The notes beneath the pieces were generated by a model. It searched no databases and was not told the origin of the DNA. It was given only the letters and a program-made list of their open reading frames with translations. 64,000 bases of DNA from Leguminivora glycinivorella. Taxonomy: Eukaryota > Arthropoda > Insecta > Lepidoptera > Tortricidae. Positions 11,324-21,785 of this stretch are shown piece after piece. How positions within the stretch are numbered: position 1 is the first letter of the stretch; every line of letters starts with the position of its first letter. The stretch is taken from assembly GCF_023078275.1 (NCBI RefSeq), contig NC_062991.1, positions 3,596,001-3,660,000 on the forward strand, given 5' to 3'. The position numbers were made by a program, and so were the translations under genes.

Positions 11324-12855
11324 GAAGCAATTTATATTTTATTTATTAATCAGAAATAAAAGATTATTTTATTTCTGGATATTTGATAATATTGTGATAT
11401 TATATTTTTATTATATCTATAGAAAGAGCTGCTAATGGGGACTATATTTATGGAAATTTAATTGCTAAAGTTTATGGGATAGCTGGGTTTTGAGAATAAA
11501 AATAATGAGACAAGAAGATATTACAGTTTGGTTTTAAAATTATTTTTATTATTTTGATTGAATAATTCCTGGTACAATTCTTACTTATTTTGTCAATAAA
11601 GTTAAAGAGCTTAGGGACTAGGTTCTGTCGGGAATGCCAGTTTGAATTAAATATTTTTATTTCGGATTTGTTTTTGATAAATTAAAGAGACTCGGGTCTT
11701 TTCTCTTGCTACTTGGCATTGAAGTTATGATGCTTGTTTGGGCAGGAGGTCCAGGCTTGAGTATATCAGCTAAGCGTAACGTGACAGTTGAGGCAAGTCT
11801 TGTATAGCAATGCGTACGAGCTTACCACATACAATGATGGCCATTAAATGGAATTGTCTTGTTCAAATACAGTAATTGTAATTTTCATTTGTCGATATGT
11901 TGGAGGAGAGTCTGGGGTTCTATGGTTTATAAAGTTCAAAATTTTTGAGAGAACCGGTTGATAGGTTCACATTCCAGAAAAGATGATTCTAGGAAAGGAT
12001 CCAAGGCCTGGCATTTTAGATGACAGAATAGGCGACCATACCTCATGCGCAAACCAGGGGTATTTGCCTAAATAAAGCCCTAAATACAAAATAAAACAAA
12101 GGGTTCTTGGAATTCTTGAATTGCTGAGAGTTTTCCTTTAATTATCTTTGAATAGTATTAATAGTGAAGTTGTATTCTCATTTTCGCTGATTCTCACTGA
12201 TAATTTAACATAGAAACAATAGAAATAGCGTTCCAATTTTATTTTCGATTCAAAGAAAGAATTGAACTGGCAAATAGCTCTACGTTGATGGTCAGAGCTT
12301 AGTATGTATTACCGACTATGTATTGTAATTCATACTAGGACGCGTTGGGGATAAAACACCTTTAAAAATAAAATTCCTAAAAAATTTGACAAATAAATTG
12401 AAATTTTCACCTTAATTATTGTATTTTATTTCTTTCTACTTCACAAGGTGTATATTTGACTTTGAGAATTGAATGAACATGTTGGTTGTAATTGCTCTAT
12501 AAAATAAATTATGTATCGGTACTCATCTATAGGGAATATCAGAATAGCGGAGACTATTATTACCTAGGAGGTAGAATTTCTGAATGTTAGGGGAATATCC
12601 AGTGTGTTGAAACTTCCTACACTTGAGAAAAGGATTTGTGGTTACTTCGTACAGCTTAGGCTTCCTACCTTTACTAAACGATCACATTTTATTATTTTTA
12701 ACACGCTTTTATTAGGTCGTCGTGTATGTAACTATGTATGTAATGGAATCTAAGGAAGCTAATTTAACCATCTTCCAGGAGTCGTAGCGTAATGAAAATT
12801 GGCAGCTATATGTAGTTCCGATGACAATACAATAATATGGTACTGTTGAGCTGAT

Positions 12856-13360
12856 CTGATGATGGAGTCGGAAGATATGAACTGGAACTACATGATGGAA
12901 CATCGTATCATAGCCGTTTTTGGGTTTCTTAGAAAAGTCTTGTAATGAACTTTGACTACAATTAGGTTTCAAGGTCTGATGATGAAGCCGAAAGATATGA
13001 ACTGGAACTACATGATGGAACATCGTATCATAGCTGTTTTTGGGTTTCTTAGAAAAGTCTTGTAATGAACTTTGACTACGATTAGGTTTCAAGGTCTGAT
13101 GATGGAGCCGGAAGATATGAACTGGAACTACATGATGGAACATCGTATCATAGCTGTTTTTGGGCTTCTTAGGAAAGTCTTGTAATGAACTTTGACTACA
13201 ATTAGGTTTCAAGGTCTGATGATGGAGCCGGAAGATATGAACTGGAACTACATGATGGAACATCTCGTATCATAGCTGTTTTTGGGCTTCTTAGAAAAGT
13301 CTTGTAATGAACTATGACTACGATTAGGTTTCAAGGCCTGATGATGGTGCCGGAAGATAA
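12856..13360 (-). repeat. 120-bp tandem array, about 4.2 units
   Basis: Units start CTGATGATGGAGCCGGAAG at about 12856, 12976, 13096, 13216 and 13338 and contain AACTACATGATGGAACATC and TTGTAATGAACTTTGACTAC. They differ at only a few positions. Because the period is a multiple of three, a spurious 183-codon repeat frame runs through on the minus strand. I do not regard it as a gene. The ATGATGGAG phrase recurs at 63955. Confidence 0.9.
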
Positions 13361-13365
13361 GAACA

Positions 13366-13859
13366 GAAAAAAAAACCGGCCAAGAGCGTGTCGGGCCACG
13401 CTCAGTGTAGGGTTCCGTAGTTTTTCGTATTTTGCTCAAAAACTACTAAACCCATCAAGTTCAAAACAATTTTCCTAGAAAGTCTTATTTCCGAGCGATT
13501 ATTTCCGAAACTATTAACATTATCAAAACATGATTTTAGTAAACCCTTATTCATTTTTAAATACCTATCCAACAATATATCACACGTTGGGGTTGGAATG
13601 AAAAAAAATATCAGCCCCCACTTTACATGTAGGGGTGGTACCCTAATAAAACATTTTTTCCCATTTTTTATTTTTGCACTTTGTTGGCGTGATTGATATA
13701 CATATTGGTACCAAATTTCAGCTTTCTAGTGCTAACGGTTACTGAGATTATCCGCGGACGGACGGACGGACGGACGGACGGACGGACGGACGGACGGACG
13801 GACGGACAGACAGACATGGCGAAACTATAAGGGTTCCTAGTTGACTACGGAACCCTAAA
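13366..13859 (+). repeat. GGAC-microsatellite repeat with inverted ends, copy 2
   Basis: It starts AACCGGCCAAGAGCGTGTCG followed by the same GGGCCACGCTCAGTG and GGGTTCCGTAG start as copy 1, and ends CTACGGAACCCTAAAA. It shares the ATCAGCCCCCACTTTACATG and TTGGTACCAAATTTCAGC blocks and has a (GGAC)n run at about 13754-13807. Shorter than copy 1. Confidence 0.8.
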
Positions 13860-15808
13860 AAGGGGGGGGGGGCTCGAGGGGGGAAGCATGAAAGAAAGAT
13901 CAACGTAGTATTTAAAATAAGTTGGGTTAAGGTTTTCTTGTGATCCTTAAGAGTAAAGAAAAGGGGGGCTCGGGGGCGAAGCCCCCCGCATGAAAGAAAG
14001 ATCAACGTAGTATTTAGAATAAGTTGGGTTAGCGTTTTCTTGTGACCCTTAAGAGCAAACAAAGGGGGGCTCGGGGGGCGAAGCCCCCCGCATAAAAGAA
14101 AGATCAACGTTGTATTTAAAATAAGTTGGGTTAAGGTTTTCTTGTGATCCTTAAGAGTAAAGAAAAGGGGGGCTCGGGGGGCAAAGCCCCCCGCATGAAA
14201 GAAAGATCAACGTAGTATTTAGAATAAGTGGGGTTAGCGTTTTCTTGTGACCTTTAAGAGCAAATAAAGGGGGGCTCGGGGGGCGAAGCCCCCCGCATGA
14301 AAGAAAGATCAACGTAGTATTTAAGATAAGTTGGGTTAGGGTTTTCTTGTGACCTTTAAGAGCAAACAAAGGGGGGATCGGGGGGCGAAGCCCCCCGCAT
14401 AAAAGAAAGATAAACGTTGTATTTAAAATAAGTTGGGTTGAGGTTTTCTTGTGATCCTTAGGAGTAAATAAAAGGGGGGCTCGGGGGGCCAAGCCCCCCG
14501 CATGAAAGAAAGATCAACGTAGTATTTAGAATAAGTTGGGTTAGCGTATTCTTGTGATCTTTAAGAGCAAAAAAAGGGGGGCTCGGGGGGGCGAAGCCCC
14601 CCGCATGAAAGAAAGATTAACGTAGTATTTAAGATAAGTTGGGTTAGCGTTTTCTTGTGACCTTTAAGAGCAAACAAAGGGGGGCTCGGGGGCGAAGCCC
14701 CTCATAAAAGAAAAATTAACGTAGTATTTAAAATAAGTTGGGTTAGCGTTTTCTTGTGACCTTTCAGAGCAAACAAAGGGGGGCTCGGGGGCGAAGCCCC
14801 CTCATAAAAGAAAGATCAACGTTGTATTTAAAATAAGTTGGGATAAGGTTTTCTTGTGATCCTTAAGAGTAAAGAAAAGGGGGCTCGGGGGCGAAGCCCC
14901 CGCATGAAAGAAAGATCAACGTAGTATTTAGAATAAGTTGGGTTAGCGTTTTCTTGTGACCTTTAAGAGCAAACAAAGGGGGCTCGGGGGCGAAGCCCCC
15001 CGCATAAAAGAAAGATCAACGTTGTATTTAAAATAAGTTGGGTTAGCGTTTTCTTGTGACCTTTAAGAGCAAACAAAGGGGGGCTCGGGGGGCGAAGCCC
15101 CCCGCAAGAAAGAAAGATCAACGTTGTATTTAAAATAAGTTGGTTTAGGGTTTTCTTGTGACCCTTAAGAGCAACGAAAAGGGGGGCTCGGGGGGCGAAG
15201 CCCCCCGCATAAAAGAAAGATCAACGTAGTATTTAAAATAAGTTGGGTTAGGGTTTTCTTGTGACCCTTAAGAGTAACGAAAAGGGGGGCTCAGAGGGCG
15301 AAGCCCCCCGCATAAAAGAAAGATCAACGTAGTATTTTAAATAAGTTGGGTTAGCGTTTTCTTGTGACCTTTTAGAGCAAACAAAGGGGGGCTCGGGGGG
15401 CGAAGCCCCCGCATGAAAGAAAGATCAACGTGGTATTTAAGATAAGTTGGGTTAGCGTTTTCTTGTGACCTTTAAGAGCAAACAAAGGGGGGCTCGGGGG
15501 GCGAAGCCCCCCGCATAAAAGAAAGATAAACGTTGTATTTAAAATAAGTTGGGTTAGGGTTTTCTTGTTACCCTTAAGAGTAACGAAAAGGGGGGCTCGG
15601 GGGGCGAAGCCCCCCGCATAAAAGAAAGATTAACGTAGTATTTAAAATAAGTTGGGTTAGCGTTTTCTTGTGACCTTTAAGAGCAAACAAAGGGGGGCTC
15701 GGGGGGCGAAGCCCCGGGGGCATAAAAGAAAGATCAACGTTGTATTTAAAATAAGTTGGGTAATGGTTTTCCTGTGACCCTTAAGAGCAAATAAGGGGGC
15801 TCGGCAAA
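13860..15808 (+). repeat. GC-hairpin minisatellite, about 103-bp unit, about 19 units
   Basis: Each unit joins an AT-rich part (GAAAGAAAGATCAACGTAGT, ATAAGTTGGGTTAG, TTTTCTTGTGACC, TTAAGAGCAAA) to a GC-rich part (GGGGGGCTC, then GGGGGGCGAAGCCCCCC). The latter is a perfect inverted repeat around GAA. Hairpin centres lie near 13980, 14080, 14183, 14285, 14388, 14490, 14593, 14694, 14792, 14895, 14993, 15099, 15200, 15301, 15402, 15504, 15607 and 15709. Most contain GCGAAGC; variants include GCAAAGC (14183) and GCCAAGC (14490). First and last units are degenerate. The open frames here are by-products of the repeat. Confidence 0.92.
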
Positions 15809-16174
15809 AAGAAATACTTAAATTTTGTTTGAATTAGTTGAAATGTGACAATATTTTCTAATCGAGTCAAACAAAATCCCACTAGCTGAGAGCTTCAAAA
15901 CAATGTATGGCGAAAGTATGTCTCTCTAATGTCTTCAAAAAGTCCGCGATGGCACATGTCTATATTGTCTATATTTTACGGATAACTTACTTGGTATAAA
16001 TATTTTTATGATAATACCGTAATAAGAAGGTAGCCGCTAGTTATTATTAAGTAGCAATTAGCAATAAGTACACGTTAAGCCACAAATGGCATGTAAAATC
16101 CGTCTACTTGAAATAAATTTATGTATAAATCTTAAAAGTATTTCATTATTAATGACTAAAAAGTATAAAATAAA

Positions 16175-16953
16175 TTAATAGTTTAAAAAACACTATAAAA
16201 CACGCTTTTATAAATGCACGTAAAAGCCAAAAATAAATTATGGATCGTTCAAGTTGTCTCTATTTGTGAGCTGAAGTTTAAAAACTATGTGCTTTTAATT
16301 ATAATATTTGATTGTAAAAGCGTGGGGCGCTGGAACAGGAAAGACTTTCTTGTAAACAAATACTAATCCGAACTTCCTGGCGAATGAAGTTGCATAAGAA
16401 CATAACGTTTACATAATTATGCCGCCTAAGGGTTAGAGCAAAGACAAGATATCTCGTCCATGTAAGAAAGGGCAAAGAGAACCAAAGATATCTCGTCCAT
16501 GAACAAGAACTGTGCATCCTGTCACTTTCCCCTTTTGCACTTTGATTACCGGAAAAAAGCGGCGTTCTAAGTGTCGGTGACTGTCGACTCTCCTCGCTAC
16601 TAGCGCATATTTTGTCTGAGTTCGACAAACTGGTACCTACTTTGAACACTGACTTTTAATTGATTTGACTGTTTAATGTAGAACCTACTAGTCATGCTGC
16701 AACTCCAGTTAGCGCGTCAATCTGTGGTAACCTCCTTCCCGTAACATAGCATAATTTGATTTATCAGCAAGTTATACAAAAAGTCTTTCCTGTTCCAGCG
16801 CCCCACGCTTTTACAATCAAATATTATAATTAAAAGCACATAGTTTTTAAACTTCAGCTCACAAATAGAGACAACTTGAACGATCCATAATTTATTTTTG
16901 GCTTTTACGTGCATTTATAAAAGCGTGTTTTATAGTGTTTTTTAAACTATTAA
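16175..16953. mobile_element. Fold-back DNA element with 174-bp terminal inverted repeats
   Basis: Arms 16175-16348 and 16780-16953 are inverted complements along their whole length. They start TTAATAGTTTAAAAAACAC and run through AACACGCTTTTATAAATGC, GGATCGTTCAAGTTGTC and GCGCTGGAACAGG. The 431-bp centre contains two copies of AAGATATCTCGTCCATG (16446 and 16485) and no transposase. Its right end coincides with the right edge of the LTR insertion. Confidence 0.9.
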
Positions 16954-17124
16954 TTTTTCTTATGGCCAAACGTTTTAAATGCAGAACAAAACAAACAAAA
17001 TAAATTGGGATTAAATTTAGGGGTAGTTCTTAAGCTTAATGGGTTCTTGGGTTGTTAAATATATAGGGTGCTTATGGTAGAGTATAGGCTAGGGTAGGTA
17101 GGTCACCTTTTGACTGTTACAATT

Positions 17125-17137
17125 TGGTGCCGTGACC
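17125..17137 (+). promoter_or_regulatory. Primer binding site of element 1
   Basis: TGGTGCCGTGACC begins three bases after the 5' LTR end. A TGG-starting stretch here is where the CCA end of a tRNA primes minus-strand DNA synthesis. I could not match it to a specific tRNA from memory. The wording is of the kind found in BEL/Pao elements. Confidence 0.6.
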
Positions 17138-18100
17138 AGCACGGGCTATTTGTGATCAGGATGGGCATTTGTATGCCATGTTGTGGTTGTTTGCCACATT
17201 AGAATGTTGTTAGCTTCATTTGTTTACATTTGTTCATGTCTTTGTTTTATTTAAGAGTGTATTTGTTTTGTTTTGCAAGTGACATGTTTTAATGTCACAA
17301 TTTGTTGCAGTGAAAAAGGACTCAAGTTGTAGTTTCAACTCATTGTATTAAGTTTGAGTAGTTTTGATTATACGCATCTTATTTATATACAGTGTAACTA
17401 TAAATTGATTACTAACCTTACAGCATTCAACGGGTTTGAAGACAATAAATGGTGATTGACCATTTTCTTTCCACATATCACTTAACACTATTCCACAAAT
17501 CACTTACACAACATGTGGTAGTTACTGAATATCTAACACATTACACATTTTAACTAGATTTGTTATATTTCGTTTCACAGTAAATGATGAATTTCACTGA
17601 TAGGTTAAGTTGTTTTGCCGGCTTCAATAGTCGTGGAATTGCGGTTAAATTATCACTTATTTTTGTACGGGGGTTTTACCTCATTGATTGTTATGTATGC
17701 GAATATATTTCCACTTGATAATAGAATAAATATTACTTTAAAAACTTGATAAACAAGTGAAAACACGGAAAAAGTTGTTTGCTTTTTTTGACAAACTATG
17801 GGATGGGATTATTGTTACTACTGAGAAAAAGTGTCACGTCACTGTCAATAAATTTTAGCGGGCAACACTGACAGAGCGAGTATAGTCTGGTGGGTTATGT
17901 AGTTACTAGACGGTGCGCTCAGGTTGAAAATATACGAGGGATTCAAAATTTCATCACAAAACGGATTTTGATTTTTAGAGGGTTTTTTGTCTTTTTTCGA
18001 CAAAATTGTTCAATATTATACTGTAAACAGGGGTTTGGTAGGTTAAGTTAGTATTATTGTATTGTCACTAGGATTAGATAAATAATAATAGATACATAGT
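17138..18100. other. Element 1 leader region, non-coding
   Basis: It begins AGCACGGGCTATTTGTG and is T/G-rich with no long open frame. In an autonomous element, gag would be expected here. Nothing gag-like is seen in any frame. Confidence 0.5.
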
Positions 18101-18118
18101 TATTTATTTTATAAGGGG

Positions 18119-18350
18119 GCAAAGTTGTTGTTTAACCGTACTTGCCAATGTTGATATTCGCGTAAGCGAGAGATTCTAGTATTGAACCGCGAGCGTAGCG
18201 AGTGGTTTGTTGTTTGACCAGTCGTGCCAATGATGATATTTTAATATCTAGCGGGGAATTTCAGCATTGAACCGCGAGCGTAGCGAGTGGTTTGTTGTTT
18301 GACCGGTCATGCCAAAGTTGATAGTAGGGTATTGAACCACGAGCGTAGCG
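18119..18350 (+). repeat. Short tandem repeat with GAACCGCGAGCGTAGCGAG
   Basis: Three units of 70-90 bp combine GTTTAACCGTACTTGCCAA-type text (variants GTTTGACCAGTCGTGCCAA and GTTTGACCGGTCATGCCAA) with TTGAACCGCGAGCGTAGCGA (at about 18183 and 18267, and as ACCACGAGCGTAGCGAG at 18336). GCGAGCGTAGCGAG is itself a near direct repeat. It abuts the CTGT microsatellite repeat. Confidence 0.75.
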
Positions 18351-18825
18351 AGTAAAAACGACGCGCTACGGAGTGCTATAAGTCTGTATGTATGTCTGTC
18401 TGTCTGTATGTATGTATGTATGTCTGACTGTCTGTCTGTACGTCTGTCTGTCTGTTCGTCTGTCTGTCTGTCTGTCTGTATGTATGTATGTATGTCTGAC
18501 TGTCTGTCTGTACGTCTGTCTGTCTGTTCGACTGTCCGTGTGTCTGTCTGTCTGTCTGTATGTATGTATGTATGTCTGACTGTCTGTCTGTACGTCTGTC
18601 TGTCTGTTCGACTGTCCGTGTGTCTGTCTGTCTGTCTGTACGTATGTCTGTCTGTCTGTCTGTATGTAAGTATGTCTGTCTGTCTGTTCGACTGTCTGTC
18701 TGTCTGTGTGTGTGTTTGTCTGTGCTATCGTAGCTCCCGAACGCAGGAACCAACTTATACATATTTATTTTTTGTTTGAAAACTGAATTAGTCGGGAGTG
18801 TTCTTAGTCATGTTTCATAAGAAAG
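18351..18825 (-). repeat. CAGA/CTGT-microsatellite interspersed repeat
   Basis: (CTGT)n with CTGTATGTATGTATGT interruptions runs 18384-18725 in higher-order blocks of about 95 bp. It is followed by CGTAGCTCCCGAACGCAGG and TAGTCGGGAGTGTTCTTAG. These flanks are the reverse complement of the flanks at 48150-48240, so this is the same family in opposite orientation. Open frames encoding CLSV or RQTD repeats on either strand are microsatellite artefacts. Confidence 0.85.
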
Positions 18826-18984
18826 CGTTGGAAAGTTAGTTTTAGTGTTTAGTAATGTTAGCGAGCTAATTTTAAGCTAAAATCTTTTATAGGTAAAATT
18901 GATCAAAGCTTTAGGGATTGTGGGGTTTTCAAACTATGTCACACGGGTGGATAGTGGTCAACAAATTCGTATTTATGCTAACAG

Positions 18985-19075
18985 CGTAAGTGGCTCAGCG
19001 GCAGTACGTCGGACATGTGATTCGAGGGTCCAGAGTTCGAACCTCCGATGGGATAATCAAATTTTTCTGTTTTTT
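18985..19075 (+). repeat. tRNA-like SINE head
   Basis: It has an A-box-like TGGCTCAGCGGCAGTACG and a B-box-like CAGAGTTCGAACCTCC 29 bases later, then a T-rich stretch that could end Pol III transcription. The tRNA fold is imperfect, so a tRNA-derived SINE start is more likely than a functional tRNA. Confidence 0.5.
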
Positions 19076-19559
19076 ACTTTTCCTGTTTTTCTAGGATATT
19101 TGGGTAATTTATATTTATATACAGTTATATTTTTGATTTTTTGATTTTGATTATCTATAGAATTTATGAATATACTGTTATGCTATTGTTTGTAAAGTTG
19201 TCGCCGTTTTATTGTTACGCCTACGTTTCGATACGTAATGAATGATTCAGTTTAAAGTTCTAACGACCATTATAGATTTTGTTGGATCAGCGGGAAAAAA
19301 AAAACTACTTAAGTACTTAGAATAAAAAGGGAGATTTCAAAAAGAATACATCATATTCACCTATTTCTAGGTAGCTTAAGTTTCTTGTTTTAAGTTTTAT
19401 TTCTAGGTTAAATATTATTTCTAGGTAGTTTTAGTTTATTTCTGTAAGTTTTACTTTGTAAGTACATAGCCGCAATAGGTTAGTTTCAATGACTTCAGCA
19501 TACCTACTTGTTTAGCATTTATTTAGTATTTTACGTGTAGTAAGATCAGTCGATAGTCG

Positions 19560-19597
19560 CTTTCGTAAAACTAGTGCCTACGCCAAATCTTGAGATT
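19560..19597 (+). repeat. SINE family A, short internal fragment
   Basis: CTTTCGTAAAACTAGTGCC followed by TACGCCAAATCTTGAGATT is the same as an internal block of the full SINE at 62653-62973. Confidence 0.65.
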
Positions 19598-19599
19598 CA

Positions 19600-19870
19600 A
19601 ACGAGAAGAGGGACGGCCGGGCTCGCACCCGCGCCGCCGCCTCACCTCACCGTGTCGTCACGCGCCACGCGCTGTCAGTTCGCTTCATCGTCGCCGCTGC
19701 CTCATGCACCGCCTCGCCTAGTCACACGCCATGGGCTAGTCAGACCGCTTACCGTCGCCGCCTTGCCTGCCGTCACCGCCTTGCCTACCGTCGCCGCCGC
19801 CTTGCCGCCGCCTCGCGTCCGCCTCGCGCCGCCGCCTCGCCGCCGCCGCCCGCCGTCGCCGACTAGTCTC
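19600..19870 (+). other. GC-rich CCG/CGCC island inside element 1
   Basis: About 270 bp, dominated by CGCCGCC and GTCGCCGCC, in a region otherwise rich in A and T. A 113-codon frame at 19574-19915 is proline/alanine-rich low complexity with no domain. It could be a CpG-rich regulatory patch, a decayed exon picked up from elsewhere, or simple-repeat expansion. Function unknown. Confidence 0.45.
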
Positions 19871-20439
19871 AACTGGTTGACGACAGCTTCAGATAGAGAG
19901 CTCTGGAAAACCTAGGAGCAGGACTTTATCCTATAGAATAAGGGTTCTCACTTAAAACTTAACATGTTCTTAACTTACCTTTACTTAATTTACTTTTATC
20001 TTTACTTAATCTTAGTGTTGATATGTATAGGTCTATTGTATGGTTATCAACATTAGAGTAGGAAGTTCTATAATTTGATAGATGGTTAAAATAGAATAGA
20101 TTTGTGTTTACCAACGGCAAACAGGATAGTCTAGTGAGTTGGATTTTGTTAGTTAGTATGGCACAAACTTAACGCCTATCATTTTGTAATAGCAATTCTA
20201 CGTAGTGAACGATTGTCGTCCTCAACATTTAGGATATCATTGTTTATATACACGGCTAGTGTAAAGTTTCATGTAGTCTTTATTTTAATATTTAACAAAT
20301 ATTAGTTCTTATTTAGTCTCAAAGCTCGTTTTAATCCTTCAGATTTTGTGAAGAGCATATTATAGTTTATAAAATGTTCATATGACGTCAGGTTTTAGTG
20401 TTAGCAACTAAAGCAAAGATTACTTCAGCTTTCTTCGTA

Positions 20440-20530
20440 TGAATAGTGGCACTGAAACTTGGTAGTTCATGTGCTCTGCCTACCTCTTTATGGGATATAG
20501 CCGTGATTATATGTATGTATGAGTAGAAAT
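20440..20530 (-). repeat. Interspersed repeat fragment (GTATCCCATAAAGGGGTAGG family)
   Basis: Reverse-complement relation to 40180-40260 and 43846-43910: TAGTTCATGTGCTCTGCCTA, CTTTATGGGATATAGC and ATGTATGTATGAG. These are all pieces of one repeat family with an ATAC tail. Confidence 0.65.
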
Positions 20531-20794
20531 ATGAAAGGGTTTCAAGAACAACATTGAAGGAACGTTTTTGTAGGGATTGTTATAAGGAACTAACACTTTA
20601 AGTACATATCATTAAACATCATCACTTAAAAGTATGTAAACATACTTTATTGCACCATATTACACATTACATTTATGTATACATAATGTTGAGTGAGAGT
20701 ATAAATAGGTAACAGTAGGCAGTCTTATCACTAAAAAGCGAATAAAATATAGTCTAAGTCAGCGACTTTTACAACTTTCTTTTATGAATATGTA

Positions 20795-21063
20795 TAAGTA
20801 TGGCTCGCAAAGCCGAACTTGGTTTTAAATGTCTTCGATTGTTATGTCTGCTCCATACAGCTAAACTGTAGAATGAATCATCATCGGTGATATTTCCGGA
20901 CCGGACCGATACTACTTTGAAATCTTCAAAGTGTACACCTATCTTAAAGGCCGGCAACGCACCTCCAACACTTTTGGTGTTTCCGGTGTCCATGGGTGAC
21001 AGTGATCGATTAACAGTAGGCGACCTGTCTGCTTGTTTGCCTCCTACCCCATAAAAAAGTTAT
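20795..21063 (-). repeat. Interspersed repeat fragment (CACCCATGGACACC / GTTGCCGGCCTTT family)
   Basis: The minus strand reads GTAGGAGGCAAACAAGCAGA, CGATCACTGTCACCCATGG, GGAGGTGCGTTGCCGGCCTT. The plus-strand piece at 40965-41150 carries related text (CCTCCCATGGACAACC, TTACCGGCCTTTGAGATG). Probably the tail of a lepidopteran non-LTR or SINE family. The 74-codon frame within it is not a gene. Confidence 0.6.
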
Positions 21064-21350
21064 ATGTTTTACCAAACATAGTCACATAATGTGTAGATAT
21101 TATGTAAGCACGTTTAGGCTGAAACTTCTGTTGAAGGCGGGTTTTTGTCCAACCAAGTCTTTCAGTAAAGTTTGCAATCAGAGTAAAAGTAGACGATAGT
21201 TGCATAATTTTTATTTTTCTTATAACATTGTGTTTTTATATTTTTAGGTCTACATTACTTATCTTGTTCTTGTATAATGGTGGGTCAAGACTTTACTATA
21301 AGGGGGGGCACGTGAAGATGCAGGAAGTTCGAAGTTGGAAGAAACCAAGA

Positions 21351-21653
21351 TTCACAAATTAACGGGATATATTTGAGATGTTTAATTACTCTTTTGTTGT
21401 TTTTACCAACCCTATTTACTTTTGTTATGTACTGTTATGTTTTTCTATTGTTTGTTTTTTTCATTTGTAGCTTAGGAAACTTAAGTAAGCAAGATTGAAG
21501 GAATGAAGATTCACAAGTCAAGCGAGACATATTTGACATGTTTATTTACCTTTTTATTATTTTATACTAATCCTATTTACCTTTGTTATGTACTGTTATG
21601 ATTTCCATTGTTTTGTTTTCCCATTTATAGCTTAGTAAACTTAGAAGTTTATG
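21351..21653 (+). repeat. Imperfect tandem duplication, about 163-bp period
   Basis: Units at 21351-21488 and 21514-21653 share GATTCACAA, ATATTTGA, TTTTGTTATGTACTGTTATG and AGCTTAG-AAACTTA, with many substitutions. It lies in the element 1 interior, shortly after AGGGGGGGCACGTGAAGATG. Confidence 0.75.
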
Positions 21654-21717
21654 TGAATTGACTCAAGGTACAGTGGAATACATATCAGTCAGAAGATATT
21701 AAAAGGTTTCAAAAAAT

Positions 21718-21785
21718 TGTTGCGGGGACCGCTTTCCATCAGGCGGGCCGTATAATTACCTGTTTGTCACCGACGTGGTAGAAGA
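21718..21785 (+). repeat. Non-LTR 3'-tail fragment (CTTTCCATCAGG ... GTCACCGACGTGGTA)
   Basis: CTTTCCATCAGGCGGGCCGT and TGTTTGTCACCGACGTGGTA are typical of the 3' UTR of lepidopteran non-LTR elements. The 3' UTR at 39999-40016 of this window has the related CTTTCCATCAGGTGCGAC. Confidence 0.45.

Larger units (their letters stand above)
12700..16953. mobile_element. Composite insertion in the 5' LTR of element 1
   Basis: It is delimited precisely by comparison with the uninterrupted LTR. The left edge begins AACACGCTTTTATTAGG. The right edge is the terminus of the fold-back element (ending CTATTAA), whose inward sequence includes AACACGCTTTTAT starting 24 bases from the end. The left end therefore looks like a shortened copy of the same terminal repeat. 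The contents, in order, are unique sequence, a 120-bp tandem array, a GGAC repeat, a GC-rich minisatellite, a 370-bp spacer and the fold-back element. No transposase. Confidence 0.7.
10389..17121 (+). repeat. 5' LTR of element 1, split by a 4.25-kb insertion
   Basis: Left part 10389-12699 and right part 16954-17121 together reproduce the 3' LTR. Their lengths (2311 + 168 minus a shared 5-base T run) give 2474, against 2475 for the intact LTR, which has one extra G. The break is therefore exact, with TTTTT as the likely target duplication. An internal tandem duplication lies at 10979-11323. Confidence 0.9.

Noticed and set aside
12712..13439. 183-codon and 63-codon repeat proteins on the minus strand
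   Set aside because: The frames exist only because the 120-bp tandem unit is a multiple of three. No signal, domain or splice evidence.
13748..14492. 119- and 113-codon proline-rich frames on the minus strand
   Set aside because: Translations of the GC-hairpin minisatellite and GGAC microsatellite.
13860..15808. CRISPR-like array (regular spacing, palindromic repeats)
   Set aside because: The whole unit of about 103 bp is repeated, including the would-be spacers, so it is a minisatellite. The genome is eukaryotic and no cas genes are present.
18376..18779. Long open frames on both strands encoding Cys/Leu/Ser/Val or Arg/Gln/Thr/Asp repeats
   Set aside because: They are direct translations of the CTGT/CAGA microsatellite, present on both strands, with no start context or domain.
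18985..19052. Functional tRNA gene
   Set aside because: A and B boxes are present but the acceptor and anticodon stems do not pair well. Best seen as a SINE head.
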